DNA from: Sporosarcina sp. P13
GTDB taxonomy: Bacteria > Bacillota > Bacilli > Bacillales_A > Planococcaceae
NCBI RefSeq assembly: GCF_002743055.1
Contig: NZ_PDYM01000025.1
Location: 1 to 48,230 of the forward strand
Direction of reading: 5' to 3'
DNA: 48,230 bases
Positions 33,951 through 43,998 of this stretch are shown here, piece by piece. Position 1 is the first letter of the stretch. Every line of letters starts with the position of its first letter. The translations under genes were made by a program, and so were the position numbers. The notes under the pieces were generated by a model, which searched no databases, was not told where the DNA came from, and saw only the letters and a list, made by a program, of their open reading frames with translations.

Positions 33951-34003
33951 AAAGTATTCATTTTTTTCAGATTAACATACAAGTTATAATTTGTCATTTG
34001 TCA
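33916..34003 (-). repeat. Direct repeat, copy 1: TPP-riboswitch 5' end plus promoter region
   Basis: TGATCTCA-x-CCTTTTCAAAGG, then TCCA-x-TGGATA, ATTCATTTTTTTCAGATTA and CATACAAG match 40043-40127 in the same orientation with few differences. The shared block runs from the upstream promoter region into the conserved TGAGATCA of the aptamer. It flanks the 34-40 kb sugar-nucleotide gene block. Confidence 0.85.
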
Positions 34004-34049
34004 TTTAAAATTTGTCATTTTTGAATCCTTTGACTAAAATTCCACATTA

Positions 34050-34155
34050 AACAGAAAAATGCTTCCCAATCGTTTTCACGTTCTTAAGACTCTTTATCCT
34101 AGTCCACACTCAATTATTGAATTGAATACGAACTTTCATTCGTGGTTCCTAGTAC
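34050..34155. repeat. Dispersed palindromic element, family A, degenerate copy
   Basis: GCTTCCCAATCGTTTTCACG followed by TTCTTAAGACTC and, 60 bp on, CATTCGTGGTTCCTAGTACC repeats the family A order (stem with ATCG and AGACT, then tail). The rest of the gap up to 34326 shows no further feature I can support. Confidence 0.4.
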
Positions 34156-34326
34156 CCTTTTAACGAACATATTATATCGATGCCCCCCACTATTGTTCTA
34201 TCGTTCTACTTTTCTATACAACTAAATACAATAGTGTAGAAGCAAAGCACTATAGGATTTTATCCCAACTCAGATCAAAATGTTCAGTATGGATGATCGA
34301 TTAGTGACGTAGGGGGTAGTTCAACT

Positions 34327-35865
34327 ATGGAGGAAGTAGTGTCTAACCCAACTAATAGGGAGGACGAGATTTCAACAGCAAGTCGTTTACCGGGTGTCCG
34401 GCATACCTATATGAAACCGCGGATTGTTGCTTTCATTCCCGCGCATAACGAAGAAAAATCGATTCGGGATTGTCTGGCAGGATTAGGCGATCAATCGTTG
34501 CCGCTTGGCGTCGAGCTGGATGTCATAGTCATTGCGGATAACTGTTCCGATGAAACGGAAGAAATGGCCTTACAAGCCGGAGCGGAATTCAATCTAAACC
34601 TGAGAGTGTTGACGACCACGAATAACAAGCAGCGAAAAGTCGGTGCTTTAAATACAGCTTGGAAAAGTATTTATGGAGATACTTTAGCACTATATGATAC
34701 GAGGCTGACATCTTTTCAAGAGTATTATAAGAACTCTGTGAAAGCGATTCTTGGCATGGATGCTGACAGCAGATTAGCGCCAGGTGCACTAAAAGATCTT
34801 TGGGAAGGGCTGATGAGTGCCCGGAATATCGGGGGTGTTATGGCGAAGTATACAATGAGGATGCCTAAGAAGAAAAGTCTGCTGTCAAAGTCCGATCCCT
34901 ATTATGAAGAAAAGATTTTAACCGGTGAATATAGTGGACCCATTGCGCGTTGGTGGACACATCAACAGAAACAGGATATGGCAAGTTGGTTGTTAGACTT
35001 ACAATACAGTGGCGGCAGTACGTATGTCTTAGGCGGGCAGGCCACTTTATTCCGACCCGAATCCTTACAAGACGTCATGCATGAAAACAAGCTGGACGGT
35101 CCATGGCAGGATGATAGTGATGTAGAAGATATGCACTTGACATGGCAGATTCAGAAAAACTGGAAAACATTGATTAGCCCTACAGCCCGTTGTTATGTGG
35201 ATGCCATGACAACCTATCATACATTCAGGCAGCAGCGAAATAAATGGCAGTCGGGAACGGTTGATTTACTTACGAATCCGAATATTGATGTACGTTCGAA
35301 GCATAGGGGGAAGATTTGGCGTTCCCAATTGAAAACATTTTCAAATCTTTTCATCAGGTTTCTATTCATCTTACTACTCGTTCTAAGCCTCGCAACAGAC
35401 CAGTTCAATTGGTCATGGATCTGGATTACGCCAGTTCTGATAGCCTCTTTGTTAAACACGGTGCTCGCACTAAAAACACCTATGCACCGGCCAATCGATA
35501 TTATTTTCGCTGCGTTATTGATCAGTCCGGAAATCTATTTATGGGTAAACCTCATCACGTTCATCAATGTATGGTTGGGAAAACTATCCGCAAACAAAAA
35601 GGATGGTTGGGCAATCCAGTATAGTGCCGAAAGAGGACAGACGAAAAGCAAACTTACACAAGGCTTATTCGCAATCATTTTATTCATTAGCCTTGCCATC
35701 TATTTTTGTATAAATGAAAGGGAATTTTTAACGAGTGAATCTGTACAAACTTCCATCCGACCTTTTTTACAAACCGGTTGGACTGTACTTACCTACTTAA
35801 CCATTTTTGCAACACTCATTATGCTCTACCAACTTTGGAGATTAAGAGGACATCATAAGGCGTAG
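34327..35865 (+). CDS. Family 2 glycosyltransferase, membrane-bound
   Basis: A 512-residue processive-type GT-A glycosyltransferase. The nucleotide-binding start is IVAFIPAHNEEKSIRDCL (about residues 33-50). The metal-binding DxD is in GMDADSRLAPGAL (about 143-155), the catalytic acidic residues in DSDVEDMHLTW (about 263-273), and QQRNKWQSG resembles the family's QxxRW motif (about 302-310). Four or more membrane helices make up the C-terminal third. It would polymerise or transfer a sugar at the membrane. galU and pgi follow, so UDP-glucose is a likely donor. Confidence 0.85.
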   Translation: MEEVVSNPTNREDEISTASRLPGVRHTYMKPRIVAFIPAHNEEKSIRDCLAGLGDQSLPLGVELDVIVIADNCSDETEEMALQAGAEFNLNLRVLTTTNNKQRKVGALNTAWKSIYGDTLALYDTRLTSFQEYYKNSVKAILGMDADSRLAPGALKDLWEGLMSARNIGGVMAKYTMRMPKKKSLLSKSDPYYEEKILTGEYSGPIARWWTHQQKQDMASWLLDLQYSGGSTYVLGGQATLFRPESLQDVMHENKLDGPWQDDSDVEDMHLTWQIQKNWKTLISPTARCYVDAMTTYHTFRQQRNKWQSGTVDLLTNPNIDVRSKHRGKIWRSQLKTFSNLFIRFLFILLLVLSLATDQFNWSWIWITPVLIASLLNTVLALKTPMHRPIDIIFAALLISPEIYLWVNLITFINVWLGKLSANKKDGWAIQYSAERGQTKSKLTQGLFAIILFISLAIYFCINEREFLTSESVQTSIRPFLQTGWTVLTYLTIFATLIMLYQLWRLRGHHKA

Positions 35866-35896
35866 ATGGGTTTAACTAAAAAATTGGAGGCCGATT

Positions 35897-36778
35897 ATGT
35901 CAATTAAAAAAGCAATTATTCCTGCAGCAGGTTTCGGTACCCGCTTTTTACCGGCTACAAAAGCACAACCTAAAGAAATGCTGCCCATTATCGATAAACC
36001 GACCATTCAATATATTGTCGAGGAAGCAGCGGCTGCAGGAATTGAAGATATTATGATCGTGACAGGCAAAGGTAAACGCGCGATCGAAGACCATTTTGAT
36101 ATTGCTCCCGAACTTGAATACAATTTATCCAAAAAAGGAAAGCTTGATCTTCTTGCGAAAGTCCAATTTTCTTCAAACCTCGCGAACATCCACTACGTTC
36201 GGCAAAAAAAACCGCTCGGCCTCGGGCATGCGATCTGGTGTGCCCGAAGTTTCATAGGAAATGAACCGTTTGCTGTCCTCCTTGGCGATGATATTATTCA
36301 AAGTAAAACTCCATGTTTAAGACAGTTGCTGGATGTCCATGAGGAAACAGGTGCCTCAGTAGTTGGAGTTCAGACCATCCCTTGGGAGGAAACTACACGT
36401 TATGGAATAATCGATCCCGGTTTGCGTGACGGGAGACGGTACGAAATCCACAATCTAATAGAAAAGCCTGATCCAAAAGTGTCCCCGTCAAACCTTGCAA
36501 TCGTCGGGCGCTATATTCTCACGCCTGAAATTTTTTCCTATTTAAACGAACAGACAATTGGAGCGGACGGAGAATTCCAGTTGACCGATGCGATACAGGC
36601 CCTAAACAAAAACCAGCAGGTCTTTGCCTATGAATTTGAAGGCAAACGATACGATATCGGTGAAAAAGCAGGATTTGTTAAAGCAACCATCGATTATGCT
36701 TTGCTTGATGCTGATATCCAAAAAGAACTGCTCACCTATATGAGCGATATTATCAACAACAAAAAAGCGGTTTTGTAA
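35897..36778 (+). CDS. galU: UTP-glucose-1-phosphate uridylyltransferase GalU
   Basis: Makes UDP-glucose from glucose-1-phosphate and UTP. It is 293 residues, normal for bacterial GalU/GtaB. The N-terminal signature [19 protein letters not shown] and [18 protein letters not shown] are intact, as are the central [14 protein letters not shown] and [12 protein letters not shown] near the C-terminus. GGAGG precedes ATG 35897. It is co-directional with the glycosyltransferase and pgi, forming a UDP-glucose supply set together with pgcA. Confidence 0.93.
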   Translation: MSIKKAIIPAAGFGTRFLPATKAQPKEMLPIIDKPTIQYIVEEAAAAGIEDIMIVTGKGKRAIEDHFDIAPELEYNLSKKGKLDLLAKVQFSSNLANIHYVRQKKPLGLGHAIWCARSFIGNEPFAVLLGDDIIQSKTPCLRQLLDVHEETGASVVGVQTIPWEETTRYGIIDPGLRDGRRYEIHNLIEKPDPKVSPSNLAIVGRYILTPEIFSYLNEQTIGADGEFQLTDAIQALNKNQQVFAYEFEGKRYDIGEKAGFVKATIDYALLDADIQKELLTYMSDIINNKKAVL

Positions 36779-36862
36779 GCAGACTTACACTGTAATGTTT
36801 GATTCACAAACAGCATCTCAGCCTTCTTGTATGCCTTACTGCAAACTATTTGGAGGTGTCCT

Positions 36863-38209
36863 ATGACTCATATCACATTTGACTATGCAAAAGCAAAGTC
36901 GTTTTTCGGGCAGTATAACATACAATTTCTGGAGCATAGCGTGTCAGCGATCCACCACCAAATGCATAGCAGGAAAGGCATGCATCAGCACCACTTAGGC
37001 TGGCTCGATCTTCCTACAACCTATGACAAGAACGAGTTTGACCGTATTCAAAAAACGGCAGTGAAAATTAAAGAGACGTCTGATGTACTGTTGGTCATCG
37101 GAATCGGTGGTTCGTATCTGGGGGCGCGTGCAGCGATTGAGATGTTGAACCATAGTTTCCATAATTTATTGCCAAAAGAGAAACGTCATGGTCTTCCGCA
37201 AGTTTTATTTGTCGGATATAATCTGAGCGCTACGTATGTAAGACATGTGATGGATGTATTGGAAGGAAAAGAGTTCTCCATTAACGTCATCTCCAAATCG
37301 GGCACAACGACTGAACCGGCAATTGCTTTCCGGTTGTTCCGACAGCTTTTGGAGGAGAAGTACGGCAAAGAGAAAGCGAGAGAACGGATATATGTGACGA
37401 CGGATGAACATGAAGGCGCATTGAAAGAGCTTGCGGTCAAAGAAGGTTACGACACCTTTGCCATTCCCGCCACCATTGGCGGGCGATATTCAGTGCTCAC
37501 TGCTGCCAGTCTACTGCCGATCGCAGCAAGCGGAATCGATATCCATCCGATCATGGCGGGCGCTAAGCGGGCCCATACTGAATTATTGACCCCAGTCTTG
37601 CAGGAAAATGCCGCCTATCAATATGCCGTCATTCGCAATATCCTTTTTCAAAAAGGCATGGCAATCGAAATGTTCGTCACATACGAACCCGGTATGCACT
37701 ATTTAGCGGAGTGGTGGAAACAGCTTTTCGGCGAAAGTGAAGGGAAAGACAGGAGAGGAATCTTCCCAGCATCTGGCACCTTCCCTACGGACTTGCATTC
37801 ATTCGGTCAATATATACAGGAAGGTCAACGGAACTTGTTTGAAACGATTGTGAAAGTGAACCAAAACAAAGATGATCTACCAATTGATCCCCAGGATGAC
37901 AATATAGATGGCCTCAATTATTTGGCAGGCAAAACGTTGCATTGTGTCAATAGTAAAGCATTCGAAGGCGCACTTAACGCGCATAGTAACGGTGGCGTTC
38001 CCGGACTAATATTTGAAATTCCATCCATGGATGCCTATACGTTTGGATACCTCGTCTACTTCTTTAAAAAAGCATGTGCGATGAGCGCCTATCTATTCGG
38101 TGTGAATCCATTCGATCAGCCTGGTGTGGAGGAATATAAAACGAATATGTTTAAACTGTTGAATAAGCCAGGATATGAAACGCTAGAAATCCCTATTATT
38201 AAAAATTAA
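36863..38209 (+). CDS. pgi: Glucose-6-phosphate isomerase Pgi
   Basis: Interconverts glucose-6-phosphate and fructose-6-phosphate. About 448 residues, the short form of Bacillales. Signatures: [18 protein letters not shown] (about 73-90), [12 protein letters not shown] (about 140-151), [14 protein letters not shown] (about 204-217) and [21 protein letters not shown] use ATG 36863, which has GGAGGTG upstream; an in-frame ATG at 36827 has none. Placed after galU, it would feed or drain the glucose-6-phosphate used for UDP-glucose. Confidence 0.93.
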   Translation: MTHITFDYAKAKSFFGQYNIQFLEHSVSAIHHQMHSRKGMHQHHLGWLDLPTTYDKNEFDRIQKTAVKIKETSDVLLVIGIGGSYLGARAAIEMLNHSFHNLLPKEKRHGLPQVLFVGYNLSATYVRHVMDVLEGKEFSINVISKSGTTTEPAIAFRLFRQLLEEKYGKEKARERIYVTTDEHEGALKELAVKEGYDTFAIPATIGGRYSVLTAASLLPIAASGIDIHPIMAGAKRAHTELLTPVLQENAAYQYAVIRNILFQKGMAIEMFVTYEPGMHYLAEWWKQLFGESEGKDRRGIFPASGTFPTDLHSFGQYIQEGQRNLFETIVKVNQNKDDLPIDPQDDNIDGLNYLAGKTLHCVNSKAFEGALNAHSNGGVPGLIFEIPSMDAYTFGYLVYFFKKACAMSAYLFGVNPFDQPGVEEYKTNMFKLLNKPGYETLEIPIIKN

Positions 38210-38318
38210 ATTTCACAACGTATAGCGTCAAAGTAGGTTTATCGATAATGGGCAACATTCTTTTGGCATGGCTTTGCGCACTTTTTTCAATCTATTCAAC
38301 CTCATGCCTTTTGTGTTT

Positions 38319-40043
38319 TTATAATACGTCTGTTTGTACTCTTTTCAATACGGAATCACAAATTGTTTCTACTGTGTCTAGTGCTTCTTTTTCTGTCTGA
38401 CCTCTCGCCGCGAAATAAAATTTACATTTAGGTTCTGTTCCAGATGGACGGATTGTAAACCAAGCGCCATTTTCCAAGTAGTATTTCAATACATTAGAAG
38501 TCGGTAAGTCAATCGTTGTAATCTTTCCAGTAGAACACTCAAGCATTTCACTACTTAAATAATCTTCTATCCTCTGCACTCTACTACCAGTAACAGTCAA
38601 AGGTGGCGTATGACGGAACGAATTCATAATCCGTGTGATTTGTTCCGAACCATCTTTTCCTTCTAGTGTGATAGAAGTGTTCAGTTCTTTATAAAAGCCA
38701 TACATTTCATAGACTTTCTGTAACACTTGATAGATCGTTTTTCCCCTATCTTTATACACAGCAGCAATTTCCGCCATGAAGACTGCGGTTTGAACGGCAT
38801 CTTTATCACGTACGAAGTCCCCTATCAAGTAGCCATAGCTTTCTTCAAAGCCGAAAAGGAATGTCTGCGCTTGTGTTTCCTTGTATGTAAGAATTTTCTC
38901 TGCGATAAATTTAAAGCCTGTTAGTACGTCCACTGTCTGTAAGCCGTACTTTTCCGCCATCACAGTCACGATATCGGTAGAGACGATTGTTTTCAGAACG
39001 ACACCATTACGTGGTAGTTCCCCGGCTGCTACTTTCTCTTCCAGTAAATAATGGAGAATAACTGTGCCGATTTGGTTACCTGTTAACAGGTTAAATTGCC
39101 CCTGTTCATCCCGAACCACCACGCCTAGTCGATCTGCATCTGGATCTGTTGCAAGCAATAGATCGGCTCCAACCCTTTCTCCATATTGAATAGCTAATTC
39201 AAACGCCTGAGCTTCTTCTGGATTTGGACTTTTAACAGTTGAGAAGTTCGGATCTGGCTGTTCTTGTTCTTTTACATACTCGACCTGCTCGAAGCCAAAC
39301 GTTTCAAATGCCTGTCGCATAGGCTTGCTCGCTGTCCCATGAAGTGCTGAAAAGACAATCGATACATCCGTTACCTCTTTGTTTAATCTGATCGTTTGTA
39401 ACTCTTCCATATACGCTAGATCAACTGCTTTACCAATCGATACGAGTAATCCTTCAGTAGCTAATTGCTCCTCATTCGCTGGATCCTGTACAAGATCTAT
39501 TCCTAACTTAGCTATAGAATCGATAATGATGTCTGCTGCTTCTGGTGGAAGTTGGGCTCCGTCTTCACCATACACTTTCAAGCCATTGTATTCTGGTGGA
39601 TTATGACTAGCTGTAATCATAACTCCAGCAAATGCTTGTAGATTGCGAACAGCGAACGAAAGCAATGGCGTCGGTCGAAGTTCATCAAATAGAAACGCTG
39701 TAACACCTTGTCCGCCAATCACTTTTGCCATTTCAAGCGCAAATTCTTTGGATAAGTGACGTGAATCATAAGCAATAACGACTCCACGCTCTTTCGCTGA
39801 TTGCCCTTGTCCTACTACATACTGTGCAAGTCCAAGGGCCACTTTACGTACCGTATACATATTTAACCGATTTGTTCCAGGCCCCATCACACCACGCATG
39901 CCGCCCGTTCCGAACTCTAAATCTTTGTAGAAACAATCCTCTGCTACCTTCTCATTGAGTAACAGTTCCGAGAGTTCCTTCTTCATCGGATCTTTGTCAG
40001 TCAGCTGTGTTACCCAATGTTCTGCTTTTACTTTCCATTGCAT
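38319..40043 (-). CDS. pgcA: Phosphoglucomutase/phosphomannomutase PgcA
   Basis: Interconverts glucose-6-phosphate and glucose-1-phosphate, the GalU substrate. About 574 residues. Catalytic Ser loop TASHNPPEYNGLK (about 137-149), metal loop DPDADRLG (about 297-304), sugar loop GFEESYGYLIG and phosphate loop RPSGTEPKCKFY near the C-terminus are all present. I start at ATG 40043, 3 bp after GGGATGAG. That ribosome binding site lies in a duplicated piece of the thiO TPP riboswitch. Converges with pgi. Confidence 0.93.
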   Translation of the reverse strand: MQWKVKAEHWVTQLTDKDPMKKELSELLLNEKVAEDCFYKDLEFGTGGMRGVMGPGTNRLNMYTVRKVALGLAQYVVGQGQSAKERGVVIAYDSRHLSKEFALEMAKVIGGQGVTAFLFDELRPTPLLSFAVRNLQAFAGVMITASHNPPEYNGLKVYGEDGAQLPPEAADIIIDSIAKLGIDLVQDPANEEQLATEGLLVSIGKAVDLAYMEELQTIRLNKEVTDVSIVFSALHGTASKPMRQAFETFGFEQVEYVKEQEQPDPNFSTVKSPNPEEAQAFELAIQYGERVGADLLLATDPDADRLGVVVRDEQGQFNLLTGNQIGTVILHYLLEEKVAAGELPRNGVVLKTIVSTDIVTVMAEKYGLQTVDVLTGFKFIAEKILTYKETQAQTFLFGFEESYGYLIGDFVRDKDAVQTAVFMAEIAAVYKDRGKTIYQVLQKVYEMYGFYKELNTSITLEGKDGSEQITRIMNSFRHTPPLTVTGSRVQRIEDYLSSEMLECSTGKITTIDLPTSNVLKYYLENGAWFTIRPSGTEPKCKFYFAARGQTEKEALDTVETICDSVLKRVQTDVL

Positions 40044-40127
40044 GATCTCATCCCTTTTCAAAGGTATCTCCATTGGATAGAATATTCATTTTTTTCAGAT
40101 TACCATACAAGCTGAAATTTGTCATTT
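40043..40127 (-). repeat. Direct repeat, copy 2: half TPP riboswitch and promoter region in front of pgcA
   Basis: Same block as 33916-34003. It reads on the minus strand from a shared upstream region through TCCAATGGAGATACCTTTGA to AAAAGGGATGAGATCATG, where thiO has AAAAGGCTGAGATCAAAG. The copy ends at the pgcA start codon. The second half of the aptamer is missing, so it cannot form the TPP pocket. Confidence 0.85.
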
Positions 40128-40254
40128 GAAATTTCACTAGTACATAGTTTGTTCCAACTGTGCAGTTTCCCCAAATACAGGCTGTCCGTTTTGATAATAA
40201 ACTTGTTGAAATCATATCCTCTTAACAGAGATTAACTTACCAAAGGGGATAATC

Positions 40255-40722
40255 ATGATGGGAAAGAAGAAAAGTAATAAACTCTTACTTTTTATTATAA
40301 TCATATCCATTTGTAGTTTACTTGCGTTGATAGGCTTTATTAATCACCTGCTTTCGCCAAGCTACAAATCAAAGAAAGTACTTGAGGCGTTTTATACGCA
40401 TGAACAAGGTGGTAACTACGCTGATTCATGGGCATTACTTCACCCTTTCATGAAAGATAAATGGAGTAAAACACAGTTCATGACTGACCGTCTCCATGTT
40501 TTTAATGGCCATTTTGGTGCTGAAACGTTCCAATTTACAATAACAGGAGGTAATGAAATCAATGATTGGAAAATGGCTGAAGAAGCAGAGGCATTTGATA
40601 TAGCCTATAAATTTACTGTCATTCAAACCTATAAAGGAAAATACGGAAGGTTCAGCTTCCTCCAAGAAGTATATGTCGCAAATGCTGTAGGCGAGTGGCG
40701 GATATTGTGGGATTATAATTGA
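40255..40722 (+). CDS. Small single-pass membrane protein, NTF2-like outer domain
   Basis: A 155-residue protein: basic N-terminus, one transmembrane helix (about 9-30), then an exported domain (about 40-155) with helix-rich start (SYKSKKVLEAFYTHEQGGNYADSWALLHPFMKDKWS) and beta-rich end (YKFTVIQTYKGKYG ... VGEWRILWDYN). This order resembles NTF2-like/lumazine-binding folds. AAAGGGG is upstream. Function not recognised. Confidence 0.6.
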   Translation: MMGKKKSNKLLLFIIIISICSLLALIGFINHLLSPSYKSKKVLEAFYTHEQGGNYADSWALLHPFMKDKWSKTQFMTDRLHVFNGHFGAETFQFTITGGNEINDWKMAEEAEAFDIAYKFTVIQTYKGKYGRFSFLQEVYVANAVGEWRILWDYN

Positions 40723-40727
40723 ACAGA

Positions 40728-40840
40728 AAAAAGTGATCTGAGCGTTTTCTAGATCAGAAGACACTTCATTTTTTATCGGATAATTGTCGTAATAGTATTG
40801 AAGTTGTGTGGTGCACATCGTTTTTGCGTTATGCATAGGC
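40728..40840. repeat. Dispersed palindromic element, family A
   Basis: AAAAAAGTGATCTGAGCG, then TTTTCTAGATCAGAAGACACTT forms a stem; about 45 bp later comes AATAGTATTGAAGTTGTGTGGTGCACA. It could double as the terminator of the preceding gene. Confidence 0.6.
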
Positions 40841-41007
40841 ACCCGTTTTTAACATCGCTTTGGGCATTTGTCTCTTTACAGCATAGCCGCTTCTTGATAC
40901 CATGATAACAACAGAACCCACCACGCCTCTTAACAATGCGGACCAAGGTGGGTCATTTTTTTATTTTGGGGGAGATTTTAATTGAGCCCTGCAGAAATAA
41001 ACAGTAA

Positions 41008-41196
41008 AGAACCAACGACTTATGAAAGAAACACAGTACCATCAAAAGCATAAAATTGAATTCTGAGTACCAAAGAAATGCATAGGTATTGGATTTCGGA
41101 AAAGCAAAATTGAATTTTGGGGGTGTTTTCGGGGGCAAAATTGAATTTTTATAGTTTTTATTTTGGGTAAGTTTTGTTGTTTTGAAATTAAACAAC
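41008..41196. repeat. AT-rich repeat, family C, copy 1
   Basis: It contains three near-palindromic units of the form CAAAATTGAATTTTG about 50 bp apart, an AATGCATAGGTAT stretch, and the closing GGGGGCAAAATTGAATTTTTATAGTTTTTATTTTGG-type segment. The order and spacing recur at 46340-46522. Confidence 0.75.
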
Positions 41197-41365
41197 AAAA
41201 ACCCTTCCGACCGTTTTCTTGGTTAGAAGACTTCTCATGATTTTCGGAATGGTGTTGGAGTTGTGTAGTTCACTCATTCTATTTCATATAATAGGTATGG
41301 CCTTTTAACACCTACAAATTGTCTGAATAGGTCCAAGTTGTGTGGTGCACAGCGTACAGCTTTTT
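41197..41365. repeat. Dispersed palindromic element, family A, two adjacent copies
   Basis: Copy one: ACCCTTCCGACCGTTTTCTT, then GGTTAGAAGACTTC, then GTTGGAGTTGTGTAGTTCAC (41250-41275). Copy two is tail only: GTCCAAGTTGTGTGGTGCAC (41331-41350). Between here and 41451 I see no further feature. Confidence 0.6.
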
Positions 41366-41451
41366 ATCCTATCTCAAATATTGGGTTTATGATAACATAT
41401 ATATGAATCTTTTGACTTTAGAAAATATGAAAGGAAGTGTAATAATCAGAT

Positions 41452-42975
41452 ATGAAAAAGATATTAAAGCCATTGATTAGTGTTATTGCCATTGGTGCCC
41501 TCTCTCTATCTATAAATATAGATAAAAATGTATTAGCTAATAATATTGCAAATACATGTGAGTATGATTCGGCATCGAAAGTAAACCCTGATTATTCCAC
41601 AATGAACTGTTTGTTAACCGAAACAGCACTGATTTATGATGTTCCTCCTGAAATTGTGAAGGCAATAGCGGAAGGTGAAAGTGGAAATTGGCGTCATTTC
41701 GATATGAATGGTGAAGCGATTGTGACAGCTGATAATGGAATTGGCATTATGCAAATTACAAATCAAGCCGGCTACAATCAAGATAGACTAAAAAGCGATA
41801 TTGTCTATAATATTCAAGCTGGTGTAGAGACTCTAGATGATATGTTTAAGCGGAAGGATTTACCTAGCATCAACGGTGGGGAAAGAGATGTACTGGAACA
41901 TTGGTACTTCGCTATCATGGCTTATAACGGTACTAAGCCGGTAAATAGTCCAATTGTCCAAGCAACTGGTGAAAGAAATGCAAATGCCTATCAAGAAAAA
42001 GTTCTCCGAATTATCGAGAATTTGGAATTAATAGATCTAACAGAGCTACCTTTTTCACGCGAACATTTTCAATATGACTCTAACAGCAGGGAAAATATTA
42101 AATTTTCAGCGATGAACTATGATTTTGATTTACCATTAAAAAAATCAAAGTATTTTTTTGAAACAAATCAAAAAGTTAGTGCAACAACTAATGTAACATT
42201 TAGGACAAGACCTACTACGGATAGTCTTTCTATGGGTACTTTACGTGAAGGCGAAATTGTTACCATTACGGGTCCTTTTGAATATGAAGAAGTATCAACG
42301 AAGAAAAACCATTTTGTTTGGTATCCTGTGAAAAGAAGTGACGGGACAGAGGGGTATGTAGCATCAAGTTATTTAAACTACTCAGCTTCACCGCCAACGC
42401 CAACACCTCCAGTTGACACTACACAGGACTACTCAGCTTACGCTAAAAGGTTTGCAGACTTCAGCACTACAGCTTGGTGGAGAGATGATATGATTTGGGC
42501 AATCGACCGGGGGTTAATTAGAGGTTACAATAACGAATGGAACACAAAAACAAAGAAATACGAAACCCAGTTACAACCGAATACACAATTAACAGAGGCA
42601 CACTTCCTAACAATCTTCTTCCGTTACGCTCAAAAAGATGAAATAGGAAGTGTAAAAAACACTTCGTCTTGGAGTAGAAGTGGTATATACAGCATGGCGA
42701 AAAAGTATAAAATGCCTGTACTAGCAAATGAAAATTCGAAAGCTTCGAAAGCTCTAGCGGAGAAAGGCATTAGACGTGGTAAATTGGCACAATTGATGGC
42801 ATCTTACCACTATGGGAAAAAAGTAAGTGAACCTACAGCGATTCAATTTTTCATGGGTAATGGGCTTACTACAGCGACTTCAGCCGTTGAGTATAAACCT
42901 GACCAAATTTTAACGCGTGCACACATATCAGCGTTTATTCAGAGATATGAATCGTTCCTATTAAAGCAAAAATAA
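41452..42975 (+). CDS. Secreted lytic-transglycosylase-like protein with SH3 and SLH-like domains
   Basis: A 507-residue exported protein. Signal peptide about 1-29 (LISVIAIGALSLSINI core). Transglycosylase-like domain about 50-165, with catalytic-type Glu in AIAEGESGNWRHF and GIGIMQITNQAGYNQ, as in SLT/lysozyme-like enzymes. Bacterial SH3 domain about 240-310 (NVTFRTRPTTDSLSMGTLREGE ... GYVASSYL). A proline linker, then SLH-like segments (FADFSTTAWWRDDMIWAIDRG) for binding wall polymer. It would cut peptidoglycan at the cell surface. Its own terminator follows. Confidence 0.8.
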   Translation: MKKILKPLISVIAIGALSLSINIDKNVLANNIANTCEYDSASKVNPDYSTMNCLLTETALIYDVPPEIVKAIAEGESGNWRHFDMNGEAIVTADNGIGIMQITNQAGYNQDRLKSDIVYNIQAGVETLDDMFKRKDLPSINGGERDVLEHWYFAIMAYNGTKPVNSPIVQATGERNANAYQEKVLRIIENLELIDLTELPFSREHFQYDSNSRENIKFSAMNYDFDLPLKKSKYFFETNQKVSATTNVTFRTRPTTDSLSMGTLREGEIVTITGPFEYEEVSTKKNHFVWYPVKRSDGTEGYVASSYLNYSASPPTPTPPVDTTQDYSAYAKRFADFSTTAWWRDDMIWAIDRGLIRGYNNEWNTKTKKYETQLQPNTQLTEAHFLTIFFRYAQKDEIGSVKNTSSWSRSGIYSMAKKYKMPVLANENSKASKALAEKGIRRGKLAQLMASYHYGKKVSEPTAIQFFMGNGLTTATSAVEYKPDQILTRAHISAFIQRYESFLLKQK

Positions 42976-42984
42976 TTGAACCTA

Positions 42985-43017
42985 GAAAACGATTGCGTTC
43001 ATTGCAATCGTTTTTCT
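42985..43017 (+). terminator. Intrinsic terminator after the transglycosylase gene
   Basis: AAAACGATTGC pairs with GCAATCGTTTT, followed by T-rich sequence. Confidence 0.85.
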
Positions 43018-43163
43018 GATTTTACGGCTGATACAATGCCATTCTTGGAGCATATCAAAATGGTACCTCATTAGTGATTACTAGAGCGTGAAGGTATAAA
43101 ACATAAGTAGAATACGGCTTTTGGATATAGTACCCGGATTCAATTGCCATGTAAATGGATGAA

Positions 43164-43325
43164 GACTCCAATGTAGGAAGCTGTATTTCATAGCTGTTTT
43201 TGCTGATTCTACTGTATTTCCTTCTCCAAACGGGGGATTCACGTAATGGTAAATTGGTTCGGCTAGTCCAAAGAAGACGAGGCCGATCACCAATCCTGCA
43301 GTAAATAGCATGGCAAACCATGTAA
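43164..43325 (-). pseudogene. BCCT transporter fragment
   Basis: About 53 codons matching residues 92-144 of the BCCT protein at 23.6-25.2 kb: MLFTAG then IGLVFFGLAEPIYHYVNPP and MKYSFLHWSLHP, with several substitutions. Homology ends at HPF on one side and near CATGGCAAACCATGT (about 43311-43325) on the other, where protease-gene homology takes over. The divergence suggests the source was another BCCT paralogue. No start, no function. Confidence 0.85.
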
Positions 43326-43331
43326 GACCTA

Positions 43332-43998
43332 ACTTGCACTTCTACGATCATACATTGTCCTTGTTTCTCTTCCAGCATAGCTTAACTTTGTAAAGCTTGA
43401 TGGATCGTTCGCTGTGATGATAGTAGGATCTACGTAGACTGTTCCATGATATGGGGGATCTATTTCAGGTTCTCCTGGAAGCTGTCGTGGCTGATAAACA
43501 AACTGCTGATACACATCTTTTCCTAACGCGATACCTTGCTCGCTAACTAGATCTTTCTGCAAAAGTAGCGTATATGTCTTTCCAGCCTGATAAGGGGTAT
43601 TCGGTACAAGCAGCAGATGCTCGGGATATAAAGAACTAACCGTAGACACTTCAACCCCCGCTTGATCAAAAATCTTCGCTTTATACAAATTCTCTTCCGC
43701 ACCACTCATTGGACGATTGAACTGGATGCGCCATGCCTTCCGAGGATCGTTAATCGTTCGAAGGGGCTTCTACTGCATAGCCAGTTGCAGATTCGGAAGC
43801 AACTTCAATGTGTGACTTTTTGGCACAATTGACTTCGCTTGTGTAGATTCTACTCTGTCATTCTCTCCATTCAGCGTCGTGGCCGTAACAGGGAGTACAG
43901 TAGTGAAAAGTAGAATTGCAATGCAAAACGACATAGGTAACCATTTTCTAGACATAGTAGCCTCCTGAACATTCTGTTATATCATTTCATTATAGTGT
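43332..43998 (-). pseudogene. Damaged partial copy of the secreted metalloprotease gene and its upstream end
   Basis: Matches the first ~207 codons of the gene at 31389-32552, from the signal peptide to MYDRRSAS. The catalytic HEATH half is missing. One codon that is TGG in the intact gene (MQWKP) is TAG here, giving a nonsense mutation near 43771. Similarity continues past the start codon into CACACTATAATGAAAT, the last codons of thiO in the intact locus, so the block was copied from a thiO-protease junction. Confidence 0.88.

Noticed and set aside
38210..38318. Terminator between pgi and pgcA
   Set aside because: I could not find a convincing stem with a T-run for either strand, so none is annotated.
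40953..41198. Minus-strand open frame of about 80 codons
   Set aside because: It lies entirely in AT-rich repeat C; a similar open frame in the other copy (46239-46472) shows this is a compositional effect.
43055..43378. Minus-strand frame of 107 codons across the pseudogene junction
   Set aside because: It is an out-of-phase reading of the BCCT and protease fragments; the matching protein similarities are in another frame.
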